In this document: piece by piece, positions 47,108 to 58,319 of the stretch
Numbering within the stretch: position 1 is the first letter of the stretch
How the letters are laid out: every line of letters begins with the position of its first letter
Assembly: GCA_037179385.1 (NCBI GenBank)
Contig: CM074185.1
Location: 48,673,000-48,736,999 of the forward strand
Length of the DNA stretch: 64,000 nucleotides
DNA from: Holothuria scabra
Lineage: Eukaryota; Echinodermata; Holothuroidea; Aspidochirotida; Holothuriidae
Direction: 5' to 3'
Position numbers and translations under genes: made by a program
The notes under the pieces: model-generated
Seen by the model: only the letters and a program-made list of their open reading frames with translations
Told to the model about the DNA's origin: nothing
Databases searched by the model: none

Positions 47108-47928
47108 ACTGGATGAAAAGTTAACTTGTCCATACAAAACTCACTGAAGAGCCACCGAACCAGGCCAGAAAACAACCAGCTAAGGTAGATCTGTACTAAT
47201 TCAAGAGCAAATTAAGGACAACGAACTTTTCAGGTTTCCATAGAAATTATGTCACATTGTATCCACTTTGTTCAATCATAATTTTGTCAATCCATGTCTT
47301 AACAACATCTTCCACCGGTCAAAAATATCCGTTGCACACTTTACCCCACCGTACAGTACTTTCTCGGTTAAAAAAAACCCTTGTGAATTGGTTTCTACGA
47401 AGCAGTGGTTATGTTTATTCATATCATTTGATTCCTCCACTATTAGGAAGGGGAATAGATAGTTTCCCACTGAATATGAACAATGTACAGAATCCGTTGT
47501 TTACGAAAAATGACAATGATTAATTTTTTAACCCACATTTTATGTAAAATGTAGTAATACATTTATTATACATTCAATTCGATTCAATATTAAACATTTT
47601 TACCAAGACTGCATAATAAGCTTCCACACAAAAAATGGACTCGTCCAAAGCACCAAAGTCAGAAAGAGGGCATGAAAAGGCTCAAAGTTCCATTTGCAAG
47701 CACTTTAGGTTTCCTCCCCTAATACTTTCTTTGGAATCATATTAGTAAAATAAATTTCATTCGATTTCGTTTCATATAAGAGGTAAATTTTCAGTTAAGA
47801 TACAGATTGTCAAGTAAATTCATACAAAAAGTGGGCGTTACCTTGACTTGTTCAGGACCACGGTCGTTTTAGAATCTAAGCTGAGTTTTCAGATAAGCGA
47901 AAATGAGACAACTGTTCAGTATGCACGG
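47108..47928. other. Spacer between U2-headed array and the plus-strand PLE
   Basis: AT-rich. A clean 88-codon ORF at 47257-47523 has no recognisable domain. No splice-supported exon. Confidence 0.35.
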
Positions 47929-48394
47929 ACATTTAAGGCCCCAACGGCAATAGCTTTATTGTCAAACAAAGATTCTCCTGCATTCCCTCTAATATAGTTT
48001 ATATTTTAGCATGTGGGAGATGTAACTCGTTGTATGTGGGAGAGACCAAGGGCCGCCTCGCGGGATCGAGTCACGGAGCACCTTAGGTCCATCAAACAGA
48101 ATGTCCATGGAAACCCGGTGGCTGCACATTTTAACCCCCCCCCCCCATCACCTTGTTTTATACAACATTTAACTGTTAAGGCAGCTGTAATGTGCCTAGG
48201 CTCCGATCGTGACCGCCTTAGTGCTGAAAACCGACTGATCATGAGGCTATAGGTACTCTCGCTCCACACGGCCTTAACGTTAGAATTGACCTTTTGTAAT
48301 ATTCACCCCTTTTTTGTCCAATTGTTACTGTCGGTTATTCAGTTTGGTTTTTGCCACCTGATGAAGGCACTTTTTACTACCTCTTTTCGACCTA
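47929..48394 (+). repeat. 5' pseudo-LTR of the plus PLE
   Basis: Starts ACATTTAAGGCCCCAACGGC as in the 3' copy at 51327. It contains the GIY-YIG C-terminal block and the start of the hammerhead-like motif, but has lost about 250 bp near 48312 and the second half of the motif after CTGATGAAGG. Confidence 0.8.
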
Positions 48395-48838
48395 CGTTTC
48401 AACAGTGCTCCGCAGCATTTCGACCTTATTTTATCCAGCTTTATGCTTGTTTTTGCTGCGATTTTTAGATCTTTTCAACTGTTCAACTTGGTATTCTTGC
48501 TCGAACCGATTTTGCCGGTCCGATGTTGTTCGTTTGTTAGTGCGTGTGATTTTTCACATTTTTGAAACGCTGTCAACGTTTTTTCTCCTTTTACTACTTT
48601 TTTACTTCTTGATAGCCCCCGTTATTTGTGTACGGTACGTTCTTTTATCCCGATCCAGCCATTTCGTCCGCTTTGATCGTGTCCGTTTTGTAGCACTAGA
48701 AGTTTGCTCCTTGTGTAAAAACTGGTCACTTTTTGTATTTTGTGGCACTTTTTCACTCCAGCTGTACCTTTTTACCCCTTGTTCCCATCCCTTGCTCGGT
48801 AGGATCCTCTCTTTTTAGTTAATTATCCATATTCGTTT

Positions 48839-49500
48839 TTGTTCCTTATTTTTTATTTTTTAGTCTCCAGGCTTGTCGTACAGTTTACCGTTTCCTCGTG
48901 TCCATTTTCAAGCACGTGTACAAAACTTAACTTTCATTTTATTCACGGCCTCATGCCTAGCCTAAAACATTTCGTCTCGAATCTCCGCAGGAGGTTTTCG
49001 GAGGAAGTATCCAACTACCCAGCCCAGAGTTTTCCCATTATTTTGCCATGGCCACCTTTGGTTAAGCCAGGTTTGCCAGCCACATTATTTTGGGGGGGAA
49101 CTTGTCTTGGTAGACATGTTATTCCAAGAGGTTTCAGACTTAATTTACACGTTCAGTCCGAGTACGATTTTCATTTTAGACAGGATACCTCACGATAGTT
49201 ACGTTAGTGTTCTTCCAGTCTTATACGTTCTACCATTCGTAGTATGGAATTCGAAGGAGGCTTCTTTTGACACTACCATCGAGAAAAAAAAGTCACTTCT
49301 TTTTGAAATCTTACCCCAAGCTGCAGAAGTTCGCTTCTTTATTCATATTTACAATCGTAGACTATATAAGTTCTTACTTGACTCCAAAGCGCCAGGACCT
49401 TGGCTAGCCTGTTGCCCAAATCCCCGTCCACAGAATTCGAACCTAACAATAAAAACCAGTCAGACACCAAGTTGTAGTCACCATTCCGCCCGATCTTGAA
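48839..49500 (+). pseudogene. PLE family 1 N-terminal region (plus copy)
   Basis: Two overlapping open frames (119 and 130 codons). The first has LKHFVSNLRRRFSEEV, and the second has IPHDSYVSVLPVLYVLPFVV. The order and distance to the RT suggest the N-terminal domain of the PLE, split by a frameshift. No catalytic motif is expected here. Confidence 0.5.
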
Positions 49501-49529
49501 CTCTCTTCCTCTGAGCGCTCAGTTTTAGC

Positions 49530-50640
49530 GAAAGGTCTCAACTTTGTTCCACTGATCAACCCCCTTCCTGATGAGTTTTCCATACACAGAGACGTTTCGT
49601 CTTTCTATAGCAAACTCCGGCTTCGCTACCATTTCGGGATAACAGACCATCAGGATGACACCCCCTCAGAGAAAGTTCCCAACCCCGCCAACCCTGTCCG
49701 TTCCTCCTGGACGCCCAAGCCAGGAGAAAATCCCACCCTTGACTAGTAATCAATACCATTAACAAAGATGTAAACGATCTCCTTCCCCCTGAAATGACCT
49801 CACTGCGTAACCTTCGTCCTGAAGAACGAGTTGCCTTTTTATCCCTCAAAAGTACCAGGGATATCATTATTAAACCAGCTGACAAGTGTGGTGCTGTTGA
49901 GGTTTGGCGGAAGGACCTTATATTGCTGAGGCCAACAAACAGCTATCCGACCAAAGTGCTTATTTAGAACTCCCCGTTGTCCCCACTCCTGAGTGCCAAA
50001 AGTTAGTTAAAAACACTTTGACCCAACTCATGGACAATAAACAACTACCCAAAAACGCTACTTCTCTACTCCACCCTTGCACACAGATTTCTAACTGCTA
50101 CCTGCTTTCCAAAATCCACAAAGCCTAAACCCTGGCAGACCTATCGTCTCTTCACACAGCTGCCCCACCGTACTTATTTCTGAGTATGTGGATTCTGTGC
50201 TCTCCCCTTTAGTTTCAGCCTTGCCGTCGTTTGTTCAAGACACGCACCATATCTTGAAACTTATTCGTGACTTTGAGTTTCCTGCAAATTGCAGAGAACG
50301 TCTTTTATTCACCATGGACGTGTGTCCAGCCTCTACACGTCCATTCCTCATAATGCTGCCTTAACAGCTATCCGTTACTACCTAGACAAACGGCGTGAAC
50401 CTCTTACACCGACTGACACCTTCTTACGTCTAACGGAACTTGTTCTCACGCAAAATTGTTTTCAGTTTAATGGGTGTTTTTCCGTCAAGTTAAAGGAGTG
50501 GCCATTGGAACCAAAATGGGTTCCTCTGTTGCCTGTTTGACCATGGGTCACTTTGAAGAACAACTTTTTTCTCAGTATACCGGACCACGACCAATACTTT
50601 AAAAAAGGTATATTGATGATATTGAAGGAGTTGCCACTGG
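49530..50640 (+). pseudogene. PLE family 1 reverse transcriptase (plus copy, multiply frameshifted)
   Basis: Blocks in shifting frames: the N-terminal RT block (LNFVPLINPLPD), DIIIKPADKCGA near 49862, YIAEANKQLSDQSAYLELPV at 49918, SKIHKA then a stop at 50126, SLYTSIPHNAALTAIRYYLD at 50320, and the catalytic Tyr-Ile-Asp-Asp block at about 50610 in yet another frame. It retains a segment (about 15 bp) missing from the minus copy. Same family, independently decayed. Confidence 0.88.
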
Positions 50641-50695
50641 ATCCCGTCGTGATTTAGAAACTTATATCGACTTTCTTAATTCCTTTTGCCCCTTT

Positions 50696-51253
50696 TTGAA
50701 ATTTACCCATTGTATCTCGGATTCATCTGTTGTTTTTCTCGACCTTACACTGTCCATCAACAACCGTACAATTACCTCTAACCTACACTTTAAGCCAGCC
50801 GACTCGCATAACTACCTTTTGTACCCTTCCAACCACCCCAAATCTTGCACTAAATCTGTTCCTTATTCCCAGGTCTTGCGAGCCAGACGAATTTGTTCGG
50901 AGGGTTCTGACTTCTCTCCTGCGCCTGAAGTAATTTTGTCCTTTTTTGAAAAACGCCAGTACCCTGCCAAAATCCTCTCTAATGCCCTACGCACGATTCA
51001 AGGAACCAGCAGAGAGGAAGCCTTGGAGAAAAAGAGCAAATTTGGTACCAATCTACGTATTCCTTTAGTTATTTCTTATCACCCTTCGGTTCGTCCTATT
51101 TTACACGCTATCCACAAAAATGTAGAGTTGCTCCGACAAGACCCCTCAACCCATGATGTTTTCCCGGAACCCCCCATCACTGCTTTTAGAGTTGAGAAAT
51201 ATTTAGCAAACCATTTACTTCGCGCTTCCCCACCCATAAACTTCTTTCGATGA
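50696..51253 (+). pseudogene. PLE family 1 RT thumb/linker region (plus copy)
   Basis: A 185-codon open stretch: SDSSVVFLDLTLSINN, SHNYLLYPSNHPKSCTKSVP, RARRICSEGSDF, then IPLVISYHPSVRPI. It matches the minus copy (45269-44748) almost residue for residue. It ends just before a Cys-rich CPVVGKHD-type linker in another frame and the GIY-YIG domain at 51370-51650. Confidence 0.88.
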
Positions 51254-51326
51254 CACGTTTGGTACCTTTCCATGTAACCGTGCGAGGTGTAATACATGTC
51301 CAGTTGTTGGCAAACACGACATCGTC

Positions 51327-52096
51327 AACATTTCAGGCCCCAACGGCAATAGCTTTATTGTCAAACAAAGATTCTCCTGCATTTCCTCTAATGTAGTATT
51401 TATTTAAGCATGTGGGGGATGTAACTTGTTGTATGTGGGAGCGACCAAGCGCCGCCTCGAGTCACCGAGCACCTTAGGTCCATCAAACAGAATGTCCATG
51501 GATACCCGGTGGCTGCACATTTTAATCCCCTTTCACCTTGTTCTATACAACATTTAACTGTAACGCCAGCTTTAATTTAATGCTCCGAGGCTCCGATCGT
51601 GACCGCCTTTGTGCTGAAAACCGACTGATCATGAGGCTAGGTACTCTCGCCCCTCACTTCCTTAACGTTACAATTGACCTTTTGTAATATTCACCCCTTT
51701 TTGAGCCAGTTTTTAATCCTGTTTCACTTACCCGTTCGTGCTCAATTTTTACTGTGCAGCCCTTACTATTATTCTTTCCGGACCAGTAGTTTTTGTCTAC
51801 TTTTTTCCCTTTTTTCCGACCATGTTCGATTTGTAGGCCAACGTGCACTTTTTCATCCAAGACGCTCTTTTTCCTTTTTTGATTTGTGTTTCATCCTTCG
51901 CACTCTTGTTTTCTGACAGTCACTTTCGTTAGGTTCTGTTTTTACAGCGATCGCTTCGGATTTGATGTTTGTCGTGCCCAATTGTTACTGTTTGTTGCTG
52001 AGTTTGGTTTCTGCCACCTGATGAAGGGTTCATACCCGAAACGTCGTGGAGTTTTCCGAAAACTTTTAAGCACTTCTAACTACCTCTTTTCGACCT
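51327..52096 (+). repeat. 3' pseudo-LTR of the plus PLE
   Basis: Repeats the 47929-48394 segment in full length, with the GIY-YIG C-terminal coding end, 3' UTR and hammerhead-like motif, ending CTTTTCGACC next to TATATA. Confidence 0.8.
52014..52049 (+). ncRNA. Hammerhead-ribozyme-like motif in the PLE 3' repeat
   Basis: CCAC (52014-52017) pairs with GTGG (52046-52049) as stem I. CTGATGA (52018-52024) is the catalytic box. GGGT/ACCC (52026-52029/52034-52037) with a TCAT loop is stem II. GAAAC then GTC (52038-52045) supplies box 2 and the cleavage triplet. Stem III is minimal: ACGT is self-complementary, so activity would need a dimer. There is one extra A before stem II. Hammerhead motifs are known from PLE terminal repeats. 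Confidence 0.65.
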
Positions 52097-52097
52097 A

Positions 52098-52197
52098 TAT
52101 ATATATATATATATACATATATATACAAATACAAATAATTGCCCAAAAAACAAGACTGGACAGAGTGCTCAATTCTGCAAGCAGAAGAGCGGATATC
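52098..52197 (-). other. TA tract and outer 3' UTR of the inverted PLE arm
   Basis: (TA)n with ACATATATAC, then sequence that, read on the minus strand, continues the left inverted arm outward (ATCCGCTCTTCTGCTTGCAG, then AATTGAGCACTCTGTCC). The right arm stops short of this at the (TA)n tract. Confidence 0.5.
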
Positions 52198-52414
52198 GAC
52201 CATGTATTTATGCTGTAAAAGCAAACAAAACCCTACTTAAAGTTTCTCACAAATCAATGCGATCGTCAGGGGATCTCGGTTAACAATGAACACAAGCCTT
52301 CGCCGTTCTGGGTTTTTAACCATTGCCCGCTTGAGTAACTTTCTTGCGTGTGTGATGATGGCGGCATTGTGATAGAATCTCCGATCTTTTGTTCAAGAGG
52401 TTGGGGGAACGGTG
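52198..52414 (-). repeat. Left inverted arm: 217-bp copy of the PLE 3' end
   Basis: Reverse complement of 53800-54016 with two mismatches seen by eye. It contains, on the minus strand, the last about 30 codons and 3' UTR of the 516-codon ORF. Confidence 0.95.
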
Positions 52415-53799
52415 TAAATGAAAACCTGCGGGCCGCCACGAAAGTTAACCAGTGGAGAAGCACATCCGCGGTCATTGACTGGTTTACTTCCCTCAAGGAT
52501 AAGCAGTTCCGTACCTTTATGGCCTTTGATATTGTGGACTTCTACCCCTCCATTTCTCAGCAGCTACTCACTACCGCCCTCACATGGGCTAAGCAGCGTG
52601 TGCATATCTCGAGACTGGACTTCTCTATCATCATGCATGCTAGAAAGTCAGTCCTGTTTAGTAAAAATACACCCTGGACGAAACGAAGCAACCCCCACTC
52701 CTTTGATGTCACAATGGGCAGTTTCGATGGCGCTGAGGTATGTGAACTGATCGGTCTCTACATCCTTAACAGCCTTAGGAAGCACGACTGTGTCTCCGAT
52801 GTTGGACTTTACAGGGACGACGGACTAGCATCCTTGAGAACGCGCTCCGGAAGACTCGCTGACAGAGCCCGCAAGGATTTCATTAAAATTTTCAACGAGT
52901 TCGACCTGAAAATCACTATCGAAACTAACCTCCATACCGTAAATTTCCTCGATGTCACGCTTAATATGAGAGATGGTACCTATGCCCCCTACAGGAAACC
53001 CAACGACACCCCCCTGTTCATTAATACCCAGTCAAACCACCCACCCAACATACTTAAAAACATCCCAATGGCTGTAAACAAACGTATTGCTGAGCTCTCT
53101 TACAATCAAGCAGTTTTTGACGCTGCAGCGCCTGCCTACCAAAAGGCACTAGACTCCAGTGGCTTTCAACATAAACTGAAGTACCCCTTTGAGAGCCCGC
53201 AAACCCCAAGGCGAAAGAGGAAGCAAAGGCACAGGAAGGTCATTTGGTTCAACCCCCCGTTCAGTAAAACAGTCAAATCTAACGTTGGCAGGGCTTTCCT
53301 CAAACTCATAGCCAAACACTTTCCCCCGGGGCATAAGCTGCACAAAATATTTAACAAAAACACTGTGAAAGTCAGTTATAGTTGCATGAAAAACATGAAA
53401 GCCGTCATAAGCAACCACAACTCTAAGGTGCTTTCAAAGAAAACTGCTACACCCCCAAATCGCGGCTGTAACTGCAGGGTTAAAATTTCTTGTCCCCTTG
53501 ATGGGAAATGCCTCACATCAGCCGTAGTCTACAAGGCTGAAGTCACTAGTAACGATGCCACACACTCATACATAGGCATGTCTGGCGGCCCATTCAAGGA
53601 AAGGTACAACAACCACAAGAAATCTTTTAACTTAGAACGTCATGAAAAAGAAACCGAGCTCTCTAAACACGTTTGGTCCCTTAAGAGGAGCGGCCAGGCT
53701 TTTACAATTCGTTGGCACATATTAGCACAGTCAAACACACATAGAACTCCATCTGGCTTTTGTAACCTTTGTCAAGCTGAAAAACTTGCTATAGTCGAT

Positions 53800-54198
<399 letters not shown>

Positions 54199-54249
54199 CG
54201 GCACCTAGAGTTGTTAAAAAAGAAAAAAACGTAACACGGACAAGGGCGT

Positions 54250-54965
54250 CCCCTGAATTTACAAACTAAATACAATTACTTCAAAGTTTAGGAATGCCCG
54301 AAAATAAAATAGCAAATTTAAGATCAGTCAAACTTTGATTAGGTATGTTCGGCCACAGGGAGTGACCTATTACTACGAATGCTAGTTTTATGGTTGTTGA
54401 ATCTCAGCCTGAAAGTTGTTTAGGTTTGTCCAATGTAAGACATATGGGGGCATCTAGCATGTAGGAACAGGAAAATCACATTTGAGGAGTTTCACGGTAA
54501 GGGTCAGGTGATACTTCAACCCCCTTAGGACGAACGGTAACCGTGGGAACGGTTAACGTTATCATGTGATCACACACTTTACAGCGTGTGTGTCTTGCCA
54601 CACAAAGAATTGCCTATAGATGGGTCCCTAGGGGAACTAAGTTTGGTGGGTACCCGGAAAAGTCGCAAATGGGGGGGGGGGCTGAACAGGGGCTTTCGAA
54701 AAGAGTTCCCTGAGGATGGGTCGATGCTGAGATAGCACCAAGAGTCCTTAATGCCTTTCAAAAGGGGGATAGTTGAGGACTGTAGGTACCCACAATTGGT
54801 AATCTTTTGTCTTCGACCATAGGGCGATAGTTAAGAGGATTGTTTCTTTCCAAACAGCTGACCTAAAAAAAATGTTCGTAAAGAAGTCCGAAGGGGTAAC
54901 CCCGATTTAGAAACTGGCCAACTAGCTCAATCTAGTGGTACGGATGTAGTACGGATGATTCTCCT
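54250..54965 (-). pseudogene. GIY-YIG/PLE-type C-terminal fragment, third family, minus strand
   Basis: With stops and shifts the minus strand reads CPHMSYIGQT, a stop, TTFRLRFNNHKTSIRSNRSL and PVAEHT near 54465-54350. This is a GIY-YIG core (Y(I/V)G.T...(R)(L/F)R(F)..HK...). Upstream, SIGNSLCGKTHTL (54579-54640) resembles the Cys-rich linker GN.PCG..(R)C that precedes GIY-YIG in PLE-type proteins. Heavily decayed. Confidence 0.55.
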
Positions 54966-54974
54966 TGAAAAGTT

Positions 54975-55925
54975 TCCTTTGATATTTCTTTCAGATCTGT
55001 TGGAAAGGCTTTTTCTTTCGTTGCAGTTGTAGATATGAAGATACACCAAAAACTAAGAACTTATTTATTCAAGAAGTTATTAAGGCATGGCGTGAATTGT
55101 CGTATCGCTGTCCAACGGAGAATTTCGATAATCAAATTATATGGAATAATTCCTTTATGCGTAAAGATAACCAAACCTTTATGTATCATGATTTATTTAA
55201 AAAAAAAATGTATTATATGTGAAAGACATTTTTGACGAGAGTGGTATGCCATTGACTTATCGTGAATTTATGAACCGTTACAACATTGTTAGTTTCCCCT
55301 TTTTTTGTCATATTTTGGTATCATTAATTCAATTCCACTTAGCTGGAGACTAGAAGGTGGGATGAGGGATACTCTTGAAAATGACAGCTGTTGGGTCAAT
55401 AAGTTAATGAATTCACCTTCTACATCTCAGTTTACGTACAACCATCTTATTACAAAGATTATCGACCCCCAACTGCCTCAAATAAATGGAGCAAGGATTT
55501 TGCCCATTTTACGGTATAAGATTGGCAGAATATCTTTGATATGCCACATTTGAATACAAATGAAACAAAATTACATTATTTACAGTTTAGGTTTATCCAC
55601 AGAATTATTGGTACTTTGAAGTTGTTATTTGCTTTGAGGAAGAAGAAGAGTGATTTATGTTCCTTCTGCCACACTGAAGCTGAAACACTATACCATTTAT
55701 TTTGGGATTGTAGCATGGTATCAAACTTTATTTTAAATGTGGCGAATATGTTTTTGAAAAAGCAGTTTTTCTTTTCCAAGCAAGGTATTTTTTCGGTTTA
55801 AGTCAAGGGAAAAAACATCCCTTCAATTGTCTAACTTTACAAATGAAAAAATATATTTACCAAAAAAGATGCAAGAAGTCACAACTTTCCATTTTATAAT
55901 TTATGTTCAAGTTTAAAGACACTGT
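54975..55925 (+). pseudogene. L1/Tx1-like non-LTR retrotransposon, 3' part, copy 2
   Basis: Plus-strand blocks: LFKKLLRHGVNCRIA (frame relic of the FIQEVIKAWCELSYRC region), NSIPLSWRLEGG and NDSCWVNKLMNSPSTSQFTY (55305-55553), then LQFRFIHRIIGTLKLL and SDLCSFCHTEAETLYHLFWD (55541-55801). Same family as 38279-39945, inverted. It retains AE in the Cys knuckle that copy 1 lost, so each copy has its own damage. It continues to about 55925 as 3' UTR. Confidence 0.8.
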
Positions 55926-56039
55926 ATCGTGGAGCGAAACGGGGGCGGCAGCATGTTTTTAAAATTGTTCTTTTCTCCTTCGCGCATCAAAAACTGTTAC
56001 AGCGCCATCACCCTCATGGCAGTGAAAAATGTTCGTGCG

Positions 56040-56434
56040 CTAGACGGAGGGAAGTTGAAGCATGGAAGTACTAGACAGTACCCATTCGGGTAGACATTTG
56101 CAAATACCACATACAACGAACAGTCGTCGGCAATAACAAGAGAAGTCGGCGAGGCCAACTTTTCCCAAAATTAGCATGAGATTGACGGCACGGTTTCCAA
56201 GGAACGCTTTATCAACGTTAATTAACGAGTAATTTGTGATGTTTAAAGTTGCGAGAAGGTAAGGAAAAGAGATGAGAACAAATACGATGGCAATTAGTAG
56301 ACATTGGCAGTAATTCTGCGAAAAATCTTTTGCTTGGCGATGTCTAGTATTAATTACGTGTATATGCCATATAATATTGAACAAGGGAGCAATTTCCCCA
56401 AGATTATAGGCACAAATTCCCAAGGTCCGATACA
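56040..56434 (-). CDS. Candidate terminal exon encoding membrane segments, unrecognised
   Basis: Acceptor AATTTCTTTCTTGCTGTAG precedes a frame open for about 131 codons to TAG at 56040. It contains ICAYNLGEIAPLFNIIW, a polar loop with RHRQAKDFSQNY, a strong membrane segment CLLIAIVFVLISFPYLLATL, a second hydrophobic segment AVNLMLILGKVGLADF, and a Cys-rich tail. It looks like the end of a multi-pass membrane protein. I do not recognise the family. The exon at 56889-57014 may be its upstream partner, but phases agree only if an earlier acceptor (GTGATAG) is used. Confidence 0.5.
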
Positions 56435-56888
56435 CTACAGCAAGAAAGAAATTCAACTTCTATCACGTTGCATGTGGATCCTTGTTATTTTATTGAGTGT
56501 ATAATTAATGCTAGAGTAGTTTCTACTAGGATACACCTTCAAATTAAGGCTGATATATCTTAAACAGCTGTGAAAGGGACAAAACTTTAGTCATTGCCAG
56601 AATGAAATTACTACTTCAAGCACACCATTCTCTGTCCTAAAACTGAGTTACATTGTGTTTTAGTAAAAAATATCCCACAATTAGAAAGACTTGAGTGAGT
56701 TGACAGATTTCAGACTACACTTTGATCACATGTGATGGCCTAGCTGGCTCGACAATTGGCTTTTCACCACCTAAATTAGGACAAAATAAAAAAGGAATAG
56801 TTGTGTGATGCACACAAGTTTAGGAAGGGTTTGCTTGATGAAAACATTATATACATCCTAAGTATGATAAGAAATAAATTGGACTGAC

Positions 56889-57014
56889 CATGAGGATAAA
56901 AATGCCATACAACCAGCTCAGTACTGTTGTAATAATGCCAACAATTTCCACTGGATGCTTAATTGACATGTGACAGCAAATTGCATCTAGGGATAGTCTG
57001 GCCATGATGGTTGT
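56889..57014 (-). CDS. Candidate exon with start codon and a membrane segment
   Basis: Acceptor GGAAGAACTGTTTCAG, then ATG at 57005: MARLSLDAICCHMSIKHPVE, then the hydrophobic segment IVGIITTVLSWLYGIFILM. It ends at a weak donor ATG|GTCAGT. A plausible first coding exon of a membrane protein continuing to 56434-56040. Direction agrees with the gene at 58-63.6 kb, so it may also be its 3' part. Confidence 0.4.
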
Positions 57015-58233
57015 CTGAAACAGTTCTTCCACACCCGACCTCACAAGAACTTAGTTTACTAGACCAAAGATTTTAAGAATTTTCAGGGTGCTTGCTATAA
57101 ACAATTACCTAACCTCATTTTAAAAATATCAGGGTATTAACCTGCCCTCAAACAGGTCTATGTTGTCAGTTAAATGGTCTATTGAAATTCTGTACATGTA
57201 ACAGAATACACATGCAGCCCTGTTAGCTAGGTAATGGAGGGTGGCAATTAGGACTTTGCTCCACCGATACCCTAAGCGTAACTGAATACAAGTCTATCAA
57301 TCATTTAACCCCCCACCCCCCTTACCCTCCCAATTAGGAAAAAGGTTCTACTGTAGCTACCCCACATGACAAATTTTCTTGTCAAGCTATGTTTGCCACT
57401 GCTAGGTTTCTTTAATTAGGGTGAATCTCTTGATGGCTAACATCTTTAGCTCCTCAAAAAGCAGACAAACTTTTGTTGCTAAGAGACTAAACCTGTCAAG
57501 TAATGTTTAATAAATCAGAATTGCAGTGCATGCAACTGCATGTTGAAATGAAAGCATACTGCATCTTCTGAATTGGTCAATGGAAGAGCAGTCACTTATT
57601 GCAAAGGTTACTCTCTCATAACTGATCGACATGAGTATCCATATTTTTTTTAAAATGATCCCTTCACAACCTAGTGTACATCTCTCATGTTTCATATGCT
57701 AACTATTTTGCATTTTAATTAACATCATATGAAATAAACATCATATTAATCCAGGCCTATGTGTCATTCATGTAACAGCTCAGTAGCCTCTACCTGTCAC
57801 AAGAATCTTCAACATGGCTATATGTACATAGCATGAAGTAAATTAAAATATCGTACCAGAGTAAACTAAGCTTCAAGAGTACTTTACAACATTTTCCTTA
57901 AACAGTTTACTGAAACTAAAAGGTTGTTACTACATGTGAGATAACTTATTTATATTATGTTCTTCTTTGTATCCTTGAAGACACTAGCACTACAGGAACT
58001 GCATCAACTTTTCTGGAAAAAGAATCACCTACAATACCTACTATATGGCAGAACACATACATGGGAATCTACCATTATCTTCTTGTTAGACTGGAAGGAA
58101 AATGACTTCTATTTAAAGAAGAAAGTGCAGGCCAGGTCTGTATGGTAGCTTTGAGAACTACATCTCCACTGCAAGATGATTGCCTAGAGAATTCAACTAT
58201 TCAAACTTGCTTCGTATGACTGTCAATACTTAC
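57015..58233. other. Intergenic or intronic stretch
   Basis: No convincing exon. A plus-strand 63-codon ORF at 57957-58148 has no support. Confidence 0.35.
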
Positions 58234-58319
58234 TTAATGCAATATTCCAAGACTGGGGAAAATGGCCGGTGTCATCATGTTAGGATACAGTGACAGGAGT
58301 GCAAGTATAGGAGTGGAAA
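58234..58319 (-). CDS. Possible downstream exon of the unrecognised minus-strand gene
   Basis: In the phase left by the exon at 59251-59323 the frame reads STPILALLSLYPNMMTPAIF and PSLGILH, then stops at 58234. The hydrophobic, Pro-containing composition is protein-like. The acceptor (CTTGGTGGAG) is weak and a donor GTAAGTATT overlaps the stop, so this is tentative. Confidence 0.28.

Larger units (their letters stand above)
47929..52096 (+). mobile_element. Penelope-like element, family 1, plus copy with direct terminal repeats
   Basis: A partial 5' copy of the 3' region (47929-48394) is followed by the body (48395-51326) and the full 3' region (51327-52096). This tandem arrangement matches the pseudo-LTR structure of PLEs. 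The body carries an N-terminal segment (48839-49500), RT blocks (49690-50640), the FLDL region (50696-51000) and a GIY-YIG region (51370-51650), all with frameshifts. It ends at a TA tract (52098-52127), in line with insertion into (TA)n. Confidence 0.88.

Noticed and set aside
49556..49885. 109-codon minus ORF
   Set aside because: Antisense shadow of the N-terminal RT block of the plus PLE.
52348..52414. ATG at 52348 as the native PLE start
   Set aside because: Residues 1-22 are encoded by the antisense copy of the element's own 3' end; homologous RTs would continue upstream with a fingers region that is missing.
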